Source: Bacteroidales bacterium (GTDB lineage Bacteria; Bacteroidota; Bacteroidia; Bacteroidales; P3). Taken from it: 37,037 nt of DNA. The position numbers and the translations under genes were made by a program. Of the stretch, positions 16,760-24,818 are shown in pieces. How positions within the stretch are numbered: position 1 is the stretch's first letter; the number at the start of each line of letters is the position of its first letter. The notes below the pieces were generated by a model that saw only the letters and a list, made by a program, of their open reading frames with translations, searched no databases and was not told where the DNA came from. Location: NCBI GenBank assembly GCA_017522255.1, contig JAFWZP010000027.1:1-37037 (forward strand), written 5' to 3'.

Positions 16760-18164
16760 GACCTTGCACTATTATTATGGCAGTGTATAGCAGTATTTTT
16801 ATATCGGTGGTAAGCGACATGTTCTCGATATACAAGAGGTCGTAGCGTAGGCGTTCGAGCATTTCATCTACATTTTCGGCATAGCCATACTTTACTTGTC
16901 CCCACGATGTTATGCCCGGTTTCACTTTTTGTAGGAGTAAGTATTCCGGTGCCCGTTGCACTATTTGGTCTATAAAGTATTGTCTTTCCGGGCGTGGACC
17001 TACCAGCGACATTGTGCCTTTGAGTACGTTGTAAAATTGTGGTATTTCGTCTAATCGTACCTTACGCATAAAGCGACCAAATGGTGTAATGCGAGGGTCG
17101 TTGTCTTTCGATAGCATTGGTCCAAACTTTTCGGCATCTATGTACATTGAGCGGAACTTGTGCATCTTGAAGGGCTTGCCCTTTATGCCTATACGTTCTT
17201 GCGAATAAAAGACAGGTCCTTTGGATGTGCATTTCACTATTATGGCGGTGATGATATACACCGGAAGCAACACTATCATAGCCACAAGCGATATTACTAT
17301 GTCCATCAGTCGTTTTACCGAGTATTGCCATTCTTCCATCAGTCTTGGATTGATAACTATAAGTGGAGAATGGAATATCGATGTTATTTTTACCGAACCG
17401 AATATTATATCTCTTGTATCGGGCGTGATTTTTATTATTATGTCTTTGCGGTCGAGGAAGTTTATTATTTTTGAAATCTTTTCGTGTTCATAATCTTCTA
17501 CGGCTATTATCACTTCCTCTATTTTTTGGTCCTCTATTATTTTGTTTAGATTTTCAAACGAGCCAAGGTTTGGCATTGTTTTTTGTAGGTTTTCGTTTAT
17601 GGTTCCGTTTACGGTAACAAATCCCACAAAGAAGTTACCCGAATATGTTTCTTGATTGTCTATTTCTTGGTATATTTTGTAGGCATTGTCTTTGCTACCT
17701 ATAAGCAGGGTGTTGAATCCTATTTTGCGAGAATGCACACGATGCACGGTGCGAGAGGTTATGATAAGCCTACACATGTAGGTAAGCGAAAAATGTAATA
17801 CAAACAGCACCAAAAACGAGGAGTAATAGTTGCGATATGATGCAATATTGTCGTCAAGCAGTAAGGCAAAGAATATTATTATTATTCCCGATATACTTGC
17901 TATTAGTGTATTTTGCAATTCTTTGAGCCTCGATTTGCGGAATACATCACGGTAAGTGCCTTGCATGGCATAAAATGCTATCCAAAGCACGGGCAGTATT
18001 ATAAGACCACGCCATAGGTTAGCATCGCCAAACACCGCATTCACATCGTCGAACGAGCTGTGTTCGATACTGAATTTGCGATACATAAACAAGCCAGCCC
18101 ATGCCACAGCAGACGAAAAGTAGTCGCACAATACATATTTTGATATTTGTAGCTTTTTGTTCAT
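16749..18164 (-). CDS. Undecaprenyl-phosphate sugar phosphotransferase (WcaJ/WbaP-type initiating glycosyltransferase)
   Basis: 471 aa. Four or five N-terminal membrane helices (~10-120), a CoA-binding-like middle domain (~140-260) and a C-terminal bacterial sugar transferase domain: KRLMDIVISLVAMIVLLPVYI, PVFYSQERIGIKGKPFKMHKFRSM, VRLDEIPQFYNVLKGTMSLVGPRP. It transfers a hexose-1-phosphate to undecaprenyl phosphate to begin an exopolysaccharide, capsule or O-antigen unit. No other glycan genes lie nearby, so it is a solitary initiator. Lies 3 bp downstream of the lipoprotein gene at 18168 and overlaps mnmD. Confidence 0.92.
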   Translation of the reverse strand: MNKKLQISKYVLCDYFSSAVAWAGLFMYRKFSIEHSSFDDVNAVFGDANLWRGLIILPVLWIAFYAMQGTYRDVFRKSRLKELQNTLIASISGIIIIFFALLLDDNIASYRNYYSSFLVLFVLHFSLTYMCRLIITSRTVHRVHSRKIGFNTLLIGSKDNAYKIYQEIDNQETYSGNFFVGFVTVNGTINENLQKTMPNLGSFENLNKIIEDQKIEEVIIAVEDYEHEKISKIINFLDRKDIIIKITPDTRDIIFGSVKITSIFHSPLIVINPRLMEEWQYSVKRLMDIVISLVAMIVLLPVYIITAIIVKCTSKGPVFYSQERIGIKGKPFKMHKFRSMYIDAEKFGPMLSKDNDPRITPFGRFMRKVRLDEIPQFYNVLKGTMSLVGPRPERQYFIDQIVQRAPEYLLLQKVKPGITSWGQVKYGYAENVDEMLERLRYDLLYIENMSLTTDIKILLYTAIIIVQGRGK

Positions 18165-18167
18165 TGC

Positions 18168-19067
18168 CTATTTGTATGCCACCAATTTAAGATTATCTAT
18201 ATAGGTTTTGCCTTCTATCCCTTCGCTATTCGATACACGGAATGCCAATTTGAAAGTGGGATAGTAGCGGAATGTGTTGCTCCACAATCTTCCTAACTGT
18301 ATGTATATTTTTTCCCAACCTTCGTTGGGGTATAGCGATATGCCATAGTATGTGGCTTCTACACCGCCCGAAGTATTTTTTGCTTTAAGACCTATCTCGA
18401 AAGGTACATTGGTCCAATAATCCATTTCCAAGATAAGAGCATCGTTGGTAGTTACCACACAGCTGTCGCGAGATACAAACGCAAGTTCTTTTTGATCGGG
18501 GCGTATGTATATCACACCACTACTGTTATCGCTACGCACGGTGTCTTTTGTAACCTTTACTATACTATCGGGACTAAAGGGGTTTGTAACAAATTGTTCA
18601 AAATATTGTTGCCACACAAAACGAGTGTAAGAAGTGTTGTAATAAACAGTTTGTGTGTCTACCTTTATAGTGGAGTCCGGCACAAGGTTAATGTCTTCGA
18701 GTACCACATCGCTATAAAAAGGATAGGCACTGCGTGTGGCACTTATGCCGTTTAGTTTTATGGCAGGTTTCAACACTATGTCGTATTTGCCTTCGCGTAA
18801 GATAGGTACACGGCATGGGAGCTCAAACACGCCTATAAGTTTGTTTTCCACATTGTTTTTTACTGTTATTTCCACAGTATTGATATTGCTGGTAAAGCAA
18901 CCTTCAAAATTCGATACCGAATTGTCTGAAGTGTTTTCTACTTTGAATGCCGATATTTCGATATATGCCGGCACAGTGGTATCGTTGGGATCGCCTTTGG
19001 TGCACGAACTTGCCAACAGAAGTCCAAATATTGCACTACATACTTTTAATACGTTTATCTTTTTCAT
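18168..19067 (-). CDS. Conserved Bacteroidales lipoprotein, unknown function
   Basis: 299 aa. Lipobox LLLASS-C22 followed by TKGDPNDTTVP. The mature protein is beta-rich, with an N-terminal domain (~30-125, immunoglobulin-like strands) and a C-terminal jelly-roll-like domain ending WEKIYIQLGRLWSNTFRYYPTFKLAFR ... TYIDNLKLVAYK, typical of carbohydrate-binding-module-like or DUF-type surface proteins. First gene of a minus-strand operon with the sugar transferase and mnmD. Family not recognised with certainty. Confidence 0.75.
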   Translation of the reverse strand: MKKINVLKVCSAIFGLLLASSCTKGDPNDTTVPAYIEISAFKVENTSDNSVSNFEGCFTSNINTVEITVKNNVENKLIGVFELPCRVPILREGKYDIVLKPAIKLNGISATRSAYPFYSDVVLEDINLVPDSTIKVDTQTVYYNTSYTRFVWQQYFEQFVTNPFSPDSIVKVTKDTVRSDNSSGVIYIRPDQKELAFVSRDSCVVTTNDALILEMDYWTNVPFEIGLKAKNTSGGVEATYYGISLYPNEGWEKIYIQLGRLWSNTFRYYPTFKLAFRVSNSEGIEGKTYIDNLKLVAYK

Positions 19068-19215
19068 GCAGGGTAAACGACATTTGATTGTTTTTATTGC
19101 ATACTATGTTGCACAAATGTCAAAAAGAAACAATATTTTGTAGTTATCTTCGTTTTTCAAAGGTAATTTATAACGTCAACCTCTAAAAAATGCTTTGCAA
19201 GTGATTTGCGGAATA

Positions 19216-19276
19216 TTGACTTTGTCGAAGATTTGGCATTAGCTCTTTCGAGCGTTAGCAACTTCGACGAAGTCAA
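19216..19276. repeat. Long imperfect hairpin, intergenic
   Basis: A 15-bp inverted repeat (TTGACTTTGTCGAAG at 19216-19230 with CTTCGACGAAGTCAA at 19262-19276, one G-U pair) encloses ttg/caa and GCTC-tttc-GAGC. The 61-nt structure sits between divergent genes in a 287-bp gap and has no T-tract. It could be a structured leader, a terminator or a small mobile hairpin. Confidence 0.6.
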
Positions 19277-19354
19277 CAACGCAAAAGTTCTAAAAATAAT
19301 ATCTAATCTAGTTTGAACGCGGAATTTTTAGAAGTTGCCTAAACATAGAAAAAT

Positions 19355-19633
19355 ATGAAAGAAAGAAAATTACCTCGCTTATATCAATGTATTATAATGG
19401 ATGCGGTGGGAATGTTTAGTTATTTTGTGCCCGGGTTTGGCGAAGTTTTTGATGCGGTGTGGGGCTTTGTGGCTGGTTTGGTTTTTTATTATTGGTTTAG
19501 AACCACTATAGGCAGTTTGCTATCGGGTCTCGAAGAAGTCTTACCATTTAGCGACTTTATACCATCATTTACGATAGCATACTTTTATTTTAAAAACAAG
19601 CAAAAGAGAAAACAACAAACTATTAGCAATTAG
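19355..19633 (+). CDS. Small conserved membrane protein
   Basis: 92 aa. Basic N-terminus (MKERKLPRLYQ), two hydrophobic segments (~13-28 and ~33-48) and a motif VLPFSDFIPSFTIAYFYF. This resembles small Bacteroidota/Flavobacteria proteins with a DAxGMxSYFxPGxGE...EExLPxTDFIPTFTIAW pattern that have no assigned function. C-terminal tail rich in Lys/Gln. Stand-alone gene. The RHS remnant downstream is on the other strand. Confidence 0.65.
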   Translation: MKERKLPRLYQCIIMDAVGMFSYFVPGFGEVFDAVWGFVAGLVFYYWFRTTIGSLLSGLEEVLPFSDFIPSFTIAYFYFKNKQKRKQQTISN

Positions 19634-19680
19634 TGATTGATTCGTTTTATACCATATTCTCAAAACAAAAGAGTTATCTG

Positions 19681-20358
19681 TCATTGCATCCTGTATATCT
19701 TCTTTTACCTTGTGGTTGAAACATTGTTTTCATCAGTATTAGATAAATCATTAATGATAGTATAATAGTTCTTTCCGTTAAAGTTCTTTACATTACCATT
19801 CTAAAATTTCACAGTTCGTTGATTAGCACCTCTTTCGTTAGCAGTATTCTTTATGTAACCATACACATCTACTTACCATATATCTCTTCCATCCAGGTCC
19901 ACCAACTTGATAGGGTTATTCGCAATATTAAATTCAATCAAGCGGTGCTCATCAGCTCCCGTTGGTCGGGTCCACCCACAATAAGCATAAGGCGATAAAG
20001 ATGGATACTTATCCGCCATAGGATCCACGCTAAGCCACCCCGTCAAAATATCCGAATCGTAATACCGTGCTCCGAAGTAGGAAAAGCCTGTCTCTGAGTC
20101 TCTTTCTTTCCCGGTGAAAGTGAAACGTTCATTATACGAAGAAATTCTTTCGTTTACAAATGGTTCGCCGTATGGCATATATTGCAAATGCTGTATAGGT
20201 GTACCACTGCCGTTGGTTATCCACGAAGCACTGCCAAGGTGGTCGCTATGATAGAAATATACTGCTGAATCCATATCGCCACAGCATAGCCTATCGCTAA
20301 CTTTTGATAGCAACGAGGGCTGTGTTTTTGATAGTTTATGTATGGCGAAATGTTTCAT
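19681..20358 (-). pseudogene. Decayed RHS-repeat core / tip protein
   Basis: The 5' part (19873-20358) encodes a typical RHS-associated core: YFYHSDHLGSASWITNGSGT, YMPYGEPFVNERIS, FTFTGKERDSETGFSYFGARYYD, GWLSVDPMADKYPSLSPYAYCG. It begins abruptly at MKHFAIHK without the upstream YD repeats, so it is 5'-truncated. It stops at TAA (19873-19875), but the same frame continues VDVYGYIKNTANERGANQRT ... KF, TAG (19801-19803), NGNVKNFNGKNYYTIIND ..., TAA (19708-19710), KKIYRMQ, TGA (19681-19683). The first three stops are each one C-to-T change from a Gln codon, pointing to recent decay of a variable RHS C-terminal tip. Full RHS proteins deliver toxins; this copy is presumably inactive. Confidence 0.8.
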
Positions 20359-20436
20359 AATTCAACAGGTTTTCGGCTTGCAAAATTACACATTTATTAT
20401 GTATCGATTTGATTATCACCTATCTGTATTAATCAT

Positions 20437-20460
20437 GCACAGTTTTACGCACAGTTTTAC
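20437..20460. repeat. Perfect tandem 12-bp repeat at RHS/phage boundary
   Basis: GCACAGTTTTAC occurs twice with no gap (20437-20448 and 20449-20460). The second copy supplies the last codon and stop of the HTH gene at 20457. It marks the left edge of the phage-like module and could be a junction scar. Confidence 0.75.
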
Positions 20461-20726
20461 TCTTTTTCGAACATTGGAAGAAACATCTTGCCCAATCCTG
20501 TAAGTAACCATAATGCAGATACTCCGTATTCAGTTACAAGGGGAACAATCCAATCATAGTGCATTATTTGTATTCTTGGTTCTTTTCTTTGTTTGTACAA
20601 ATTTCGTTTGTCAATTCCATATTGTGTGCAAAAGGTTTGTATTCCTCTGATGTCCTTTCGCTCTTTCAAAGCGTCAAGAGCTTGAAAGAAGCGTCCTACT
20701 ACTTGTTGGTCTATTTCTGTATGCAT
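20457..20726 (-). CDS. Small phage-type regulatory protein (HTH-like)
   Basis: 89 aa. Predicted all-helical, with VGRFFQALDALKERKDIRGI ... TFCTQYGIDKRNLYKQRKEP resembling a helix-turn-helix. It ends VSALWLLTGLGKMFLP, the WLxTGxGxM motif seen after the HTH in Bacteroides phage CI-like repressors; the repressor at 21740 has SWLKLGEGEML at the same place. It lacks the C-terminal multimerisation region, so it may be a small co-regulator or antirepressor. Third gene of the minus-strand lysogeny operon, starting 3 bp after the nuclease-like gene. Confidence 0.65.
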   Translation of the reverse strand: MHTEIDQQVVGRFFQALDALKERKDIRGIQTFCTQYGIDKRNLYKQRKEPRIQIMHYDWIVPLVTEYGVSALWLLTGLGKMFLPMFEKE

Positions 20727-20729
20727 AGG

Positions 20730-21737
20730 TTATTGTTTTATTTGGATTATTTTTTTTGTTATCGAAATAATGTCTTCTGAAAAGTCTTTCACACTATCTA
20801 CAGAAGAAATATAGCGTCTGTCAGAGATTCTACCATAAATATGATCTGTTTCAGTGTTATGCTGACATATTACTATCCATTTAGTGCTATCTGTCAGTTT
20901 ACATTTGAGAATAGGGTACCATACATCGCCATCTAATCGAATCGAGGCGTATTGCTTTCCGACATCTAATTGTATTCGTTCCGGAGAAACAACATCTGAA
21001 AGAATATTTCTAACTCTCGACAGCATTGCTTGGGTTTCTGTTTCCGGCTTTGAAGCCTGGATTGTTTCTAAAGGTTTAGAACAATATTCATCTATTACTT
21101 TTTTGAGCAATGGACGAATTTGCTCACGGAATGATTTTGATGGAGATTGTCCATAAATACATTTGGCGAAATAATTTACCAACTCAATAGACGGAGTTGA
21201 AAGTTCTTTGAAAACAACATCTCTTAGATTGTCTATTATTTTCAATTCAGTTGCCATTGCCAATATTTTCTGTTCGCTGAAATTTTGTTTTTCAAACAAA
21301 TTTAGCGTATCTAATGATTGTTCGGTCAAGTTTTCAATATCTAACACATAAAACGGAGTTTCGTCCATTAAGTTAGGTTTTTCAGTATCGGCATAAAAGC
21401 GATATTCTATGCCGTTTGTAAGAATGGCTATTCTTGCAGATGTAGCGACAAAATAACTTCGTAGTTGAGCTTCATAATTGTTTAGGTTCTTGTTCCAATG
21501 CTTGCATTCGACAATTATTTTTTGCTCTCCATTAATAGCAATGGAGTAATCTACTTTGTCACCACATTGACGTATGTCGCAATCCACCTCAGGTATAATC
21601 TCTTCTGGGTCGAAAATATTATATCCAAGAAGTTGAAAAAATGGCAATACAAAGGAATGCTTTGTCGCCTCCTCTGTCTTACAATGTTTTTTCAAGTTGC
21701 ATATATTTTTAGCGAAAGCCATCAATTTTGTTGTCAT
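20730..21737 (-). CDS. HsdR-N-like PD-(D/E)XK nuclease-domain protein
   Basis: 335 aa. N-terminal domain of the type I restriction endonuclease R-subunit family: EEATKHSFVLPFFQLLGYNIFDPEEIIPE, then catalytic D63 (VDYSIAING) and E77-C-K79 (IIVECKHW), with LRSYFVATSARIAILTNGIEYRFY. There is no helicase domain and no HsdM/HsdS nearby, so it is not a complete restriction system. The C-terminal ~100 residues (SRVRNILSDVV ... YGRISDRRYISS) are a separate beta-rich domain. Located directly downstream of the repressor (2-bp gap), a position where temperate phages keep superinfection-exclusion or defence genes expressed in the lysogen. Function inferred. Confidence 0.75.
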   Translation of the reverse strand: MTTKLMAFAKNICNLKKHCKTEEATKHSFVLPFFQLLGYNIFDPEEIIPEVDCDIRQCGDKVDYSIAINGEQKIIVECKHWNKNLNNYEAQLRSYFVATSARIAILTNGIEYRFYADTEKPNLMDETPFYVLDIENLTEQSLDTLNLFEKQNFSEQKILAMATELKIIDNLRDVVFKELSTPSIELVNYFAKCIYGQSPSKSFREQIRPLLKKVIDEYCSKPLETIQASKPETETQAMLSRVRNILSDVVSPERIQLDVGKQYASIRLDGDVWYPILKCKLTDSTKWIVICQHNTETDHIYGRISDRRYISSVDSVKDFSEDIISITKKIIQIKQ

Positions 21738-21739
21738 AT

Positions 21740-22147
21740 CTATTGATTTTGTTTAGCTTCCAATAAGCTAATTAGTCTATCTATTTGCTTATCCTTGTTT
21801 TCCAACAGGCGAATTAGTCTATCAATATCAGAATTGTTGGCAGGTTGCCCCTGTATAATGCTTGAATTACTATTATTAATAGCCGTATTATTTATTTGTT
21901 CAGCCGGTTGCTCTCTAAGCATTTCGCCCTCGCCAAGTTTAAGCCATGACTTATTTATACTTGGGAAGACGTGTAAAATTTTATTCAAAAGTGCGTCTCC
22001 GGCTATTTTATTGCCAGTACAAATACTACTCGCATGTTGCTTAGACAGACCAAGTTTCTCTGAAAATTTTGTATTATCATTATCGCAAAAAACAGCCCTA
22101 ATTTTGCTAATTCTGGTTGCTAATTCATCTTTTTCGCTCATTTTCAT
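21740..22147 (-). CDS. CI-like phage repressor (XRE-type HTH)
   Basis: 135 aa. N-terminal HTH (ISKIRAVFCDNDNTKFSEKLGLSKQHASSICTG, ~13-46), then WLKLGEGEM (~65-73), a Gln/Asn-rich linker and a C-terminal coiled coil (IDRLIRLLENKDKQIDRLISLLEA) that replaces the S24 peptidase domain of larger repressors and probably drives oligomerisation. An alternative start is two codons in (ATG 22141). Transcribed leftward, divergent from the early operon; ATAGTAA motifs between them are candidate operators. Without a peptidase domain, induction by RecA self-cleavage is unlikely. Confidence 0.82.
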   Translation of the reverse strand: MKMSEKDELATRISKIRAVFCDNDNTKFSEKLGLSKQHASSICTGNKIAGDALLNKILHVFPSINKSWLKLGEGEMLREQPAEQINNTAINNSNSSIIQGQPANNSDIDRLIRLLENKDKQIDRLISLLEAKQNQ

Positions 22148-22172
22148 ATTGTTTTTAATAAAAAAAATACTA

Positions 22173-22180
22173 CAAATATA
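22173..22180 (-). promoter_or_regulatory. Candidate -7 box of repressor promoter
   Basis: TATATTTG on the minus strand (plus: CAAATATA) fits TAnnTTTG. No good -33 TTTG is visible. It lies 26 bp from the repressor start and abuts an ATAGTAA motif at 22181-22187. Confidence 0.5.
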
Positions 22181-22249
22181 TTACTATCAATCAATGTATT
22201 AAAAAATAAATAGTAAAATAATTATTATTTTATTTGGTCAATAGTAAAA
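22181..22249. promoter_or_regulatory. Candidate operator cluster between repressor and early genes
   Basis: Three ATAGTAA motifs: inverted at 22181-22187 (TTACTAT), direct at 22210-22216 and direct at 22241-22247. The latter two extend to ATAGTAAAA and are exactly 31 bp apart, flanking the -33 box of the rightward promoter; the first abuts the leftward -7 box. This geometry suits a phage genetic switch. Confidence 0.55.
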
Positions 22250-22264
22250 AACTTATTATCTTTG
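22233..22264 (+). promoter_or_regulatory. Rightward early promoter of the phage module
   Basis: TTTG (22233-22236), 20-bp spacer, TATCTTTG (22257-22264): a textbook Bacteroidota promoter. It probably drives the whole operon to the terminator at 32969. A ~95-nt A-rich leader precedes the first ATG at 22367. Confidence 0.8.
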
Positions 22265-22366
22265 CACCATAAATTGAATAAAAAAACAATGCAAAAATAC
22301 AAAGATTTTTTGAATTAAAAAAGAAGAAAAAATAAAATAATAATAAAATTAAAATTATGCTATAAT

Positions 22367-22555
22367 ATGGAAAAGATAATTGGCAAAAGTCAAAGAAAAA
22401 AAATCGAACGCAACAATGCAATAATCAAGGAGTTTAACACCTTAATGGCAAACGGGTCGGCAAAAACAGCCACATACGAATATCTAGCAAAAAAGTATGG
22501 ACTGAAAGCCCCAGCTATATATACGATAATAAAGAAAAATAACACAGAAAAATAA
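22367..22555 (+). CDS. Small early protein with HTH (Cro-like position)
   Basis: 62 aa, strongly basic (MEKIIGKSQRKKIERNN). The segment TATYEYLAKKYGLKAPAIYTIIKK (~27-50) fits a helix-turn-helix of the kind found in transposase/resolvase N-termini. First gene of the early operon and divergent from the repressor, so a Cro-like regulator is the natural guess. No family recognised. The next gene starts 14 bp downstream. Confidence 0.6.
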   Translation: MEKIIGKSQRKKIERNNAIIKEFNTLMANGSAKTATYEYLAKKYGLKAPAIYTIIKKNNTEK

Positions 22556-22569
22556 TCAATAATAAGAGT

Positions 22570-24510
22570 ATGAATGTAGAATTAAAAGAAATGCGCTTAA
22601 GAAACTTCAAAGGCGTTATAGACCAAACATTTAGATTCTCTCACAATACAATTGTGAAAGGAACAAACGGAACAGGTAAGACTACTATTAATGACGGGTT
22701 CACATTTGTTCTCTTCGGCAAGGATAGTAATGGAAAAACTGACTTCGGCTATAAGAGACGTGATAATAATTGCAAAGTGGTTCACGATTTAGAATATTCA
22801 GGAGAGCTTGTTTTTGATATCGACGGCGTGGAAAAACGATTTGAACGTGTCGTTGTAGAGAAATGGACCAAGCCACGAATGGCAAAAGAAAAAGTACTAT
22901 CGGGAAATGAAAGTATATATTACATAGACAGAGTTAGATGTGCGACTAAAAAGGAATACGATTTGGAAGTTGCAAAGATAGCAAATGAAGATGTTATGCG
23001 AATGATGACAGATGTCAACTACTTCATTTCGCAAAAAGATGACATCAAGAAATCAATGTTGATTAAATTGGCATATGGAGTGTCTGATATTAGTCAAGCT
23101 GACGAGGAAATAGTAAAAGAAGTATTATTGGCGAATGAAGATTTAGCTGATTTTATTGCGGAGCTCGGAGGCGTACACGTCAAAGACTACAACATTAAGA
23201 TTGCAACTAAGATTAGAGCCATCAAAGAGGAAATAGAACAAATTCCTACTAAGATAGCAGCTAAAAAAGAAACCATGCCACAAGAAGAAGATTGGGATAG
23301 TTTAGAGGCTGTAATCAACGAGAATAAGAATATCTTAAACAATATCAACGAGCAAATCAGCAATGATAATGCTCGAAACGCAGGAGCTACTGCGAGAATT
23401 AATCAAATCAAATCAAATATATCTAATAAAGAATATCAGCTCTTGCAGCGAGAAAATGAGATTAGAAGCCAAGTTACTAACGAGGAATTTACTACTAAGC
23501 AAAAAGTTCAGAACATCGACATTGAGATATCGAGACTGACTACAAGCCGAAATCTTGACCAGCAAAGATTATCGAGCGACACATCACGCTCTAAGATATT
23601 AGAAAATCAACTAAAAGAAAAAAGAAAACAATTCGAGTTGATTAGAAGTGGTAATTTCGTTTTCAATGAAGAAGAAAGAAAATGTCCGACCTGTGGACGA
23701 GACTACGATTCAGAGCTTTTGCAAAGTCAAAAATTGCAAGAAAATAAAAGTCAAGGATTAGCACTAAGAAGTGAATATGACACTTTGAACCAGGAAATAA
23801 CAATACTCACACAAAAGATTGATGTAGCTAACAATCAAATAAACGACCTCATAAGCCAAAAATCAGAAATTGCATATCAACCCAAAGATGTAAGTTCTTT
23901 AATTGATAAAGACGCAAAATGTCTTGAAATAAGAAACGAAATAGCAGTTTTGAAAGAACAATTAGAAATAAGCAAAACTTCGACACAAGGATACACAAGT
24001 GGATTGATTGACGAAAAGAAAGCTCTTGAAGTCAAAATACAAGACCTTACCAAGAAATTAGGACAAAGAGAGATTATCGCTACCACCAACAAGCAAATAG
24101 ATGAGCTTACCATTAAGCAGAATGCTCTAAATGAAGAACTTGCAAACCTTGAGCAAAAACAAGAAAAAGCAATCGAGTATCAGAAAGCAAAAGATAGACA
24201 ACTATTAATGAGAGTAAACAGTCTATTCAGCATAGTATCTTGGGACTTTATCACTGAACAATACAATGGCAATGACAAGATAGCATGCAACTGTTATGTA
24301 GAAGGAATGCCGTACCAAGAACGCAACAGAGCAGGGCAGATAAACGCAGGTTTAGATATTATCAATGCTATATCGAGGGCTGAAAACGTACACCTACCAA
24401 TATTTATCGACAATGCAGAAAGTGTAGTTGAATACATTGCCACGGACAGCCAGAAAATACTTTTGAAAGTAGATGAAAATTGCAGTGTATTAACCTTTGA
24501 AAATAAGTAA
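22570..24510 (+). CDS. SbcC/Rad50-like AAA ATPase with zinc hook
   Basis: 646 aa. Walker A GTNGTGKTT at 31-39 after MRLRNFKGV; two coiled-coil arms (~210-360 and ~385-560) separated by a zinc-hook motif C372-P-T-C375-GRDYD; and a C-terminal lobe with QINAGLDIINAISRAENVHL and a Walker B-like LPIFIDNAE (~610-617, Asn after the Asp rather than the usual Glu pair). Much shorter than chromosomal SbcC (~1000 aa). No SbcD nuclease gene adjoins it, but an MBL-fold protein and a RecT-like protein lie downstream in the same operon. Probably a phage recombination or DNA-end-processing ATPase. Confidence 0.85.
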   Translation: MNVELKEMRLRNFKGVIDQTFRFSHNTIVKGTNGTGKTTINDGFTFVLFGKDSNGKTDFGYKRRDNNCKVVHDLEYSGELVFDIDGVEKRFERVVVEKWTKPRMAKEKVLSGNESIYYIDRVRCATKKEYDLEVAKIANEDVMRMMTDVNYFISQKDDIKKSMLIKLAYGVSDISQADEEIVKEVLLANEDLADFIAELGGVHVKDYNIKIATKIRAIKEEIEQIPTKIAAKKETMPQEEDWDSLEAVINENKNILNNINEQISNDNARNAGATARINQIKSNISNKEYQLLQRENEIRSQVTNEEFTTKQKVQNIDIEISRLTTSRNLDQQRLSSDTSRSKILENQLKEKRKQFELIRSGNFVFNEEERKCPTCGRDYDSELLQSQKLQENKSQGLALRSEYDTLNQEITILTQKIDVANNQINDLISQKSEIAYQPKDVSSLIDKDAKCLEIRNEIAVLKEQLEISKTSTQGYTSGLIDEKKALEVKIQDLTKKLGQREIIATTNKQIDELTIKQNALNEELANLEQKQEKAIEYQKAKDRQLLMRVNSLFSIVSWDFITEQYNGNDKIACNCYVEGMPYQERNRAGQINAGLDIINAISRAENVHLPIFIDNAESVVEYIATDSQKILLKVDENCSVLTFENK

Positions 24511-24514
24511 GAGA

Positions 24515-24805
24515 ATGAAAAACATCAACAAAAATACAAGAATTATCGACCTTACAGTTGGCGAATTTGAAGATTGGATTAATGGTATTATTTCGGAAAA
24601 AACATCAGAAGCCATCAAAAGTGAAAAAAAGTATGTGTATGGGATAGTTGGCATAATGGAACTATTTGATTGTTCACAAAGCACTGCACAACGATTAAAA
24701 AATGGCAAAATTAAAGACGCTTGTGTTCAGTACGGGAGAAAGATAGTAGTTGATGTAAATAGAGCAATAGAATTATTTGCAAAGAACGAGAGTGTTATAA
24801 ATTAA
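24515..24805 (+). CDS. DUF3853 family (excisionase-like HTH) protein
   Basis: 96 aa from the ATG at 24515; an upstream TTG at 24497 lies inside the previous gene. The C-terminal half KKYVYGIVGIMELFDCSQST ... AQRLKNGKIKDACVQYGRKIVVDVNRAIELF matches the DUF3853 pattern of Bacteroides phages and conjugative elements: a MerR/excisionase-like winged HTH. It could regulate replication or recombination genes. Starts 4 bp after the ATPase stop; next gene 13 bp downstream. Confidence 0.82.
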   Translation: MKNINKNTRIIDLTVGEFEDWINGIISEKTSEAIKSEKKYVYGIVGIMELFDCSQSTAQRLKNGKIKDACVQYGRKIVVDVNRAIELFAKNESVIN

Positions 24806-24818
24806 ACCAAATATAAAA

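Noticed and set aside
19681-19875. Stop-codon reassignment (TAA/TAG read as Gln) in the RHS remnant
   Set aside because: Clear genes in the same window terminate at TAG (12316-12318, and lpxK) and at TAA, so the host code is standard.
20730-21737. A type I restriction-modification system
   Set aside because: Only an HsdR-N-like domain is present; no helicase domain, HsdM or HsdS is nearby.
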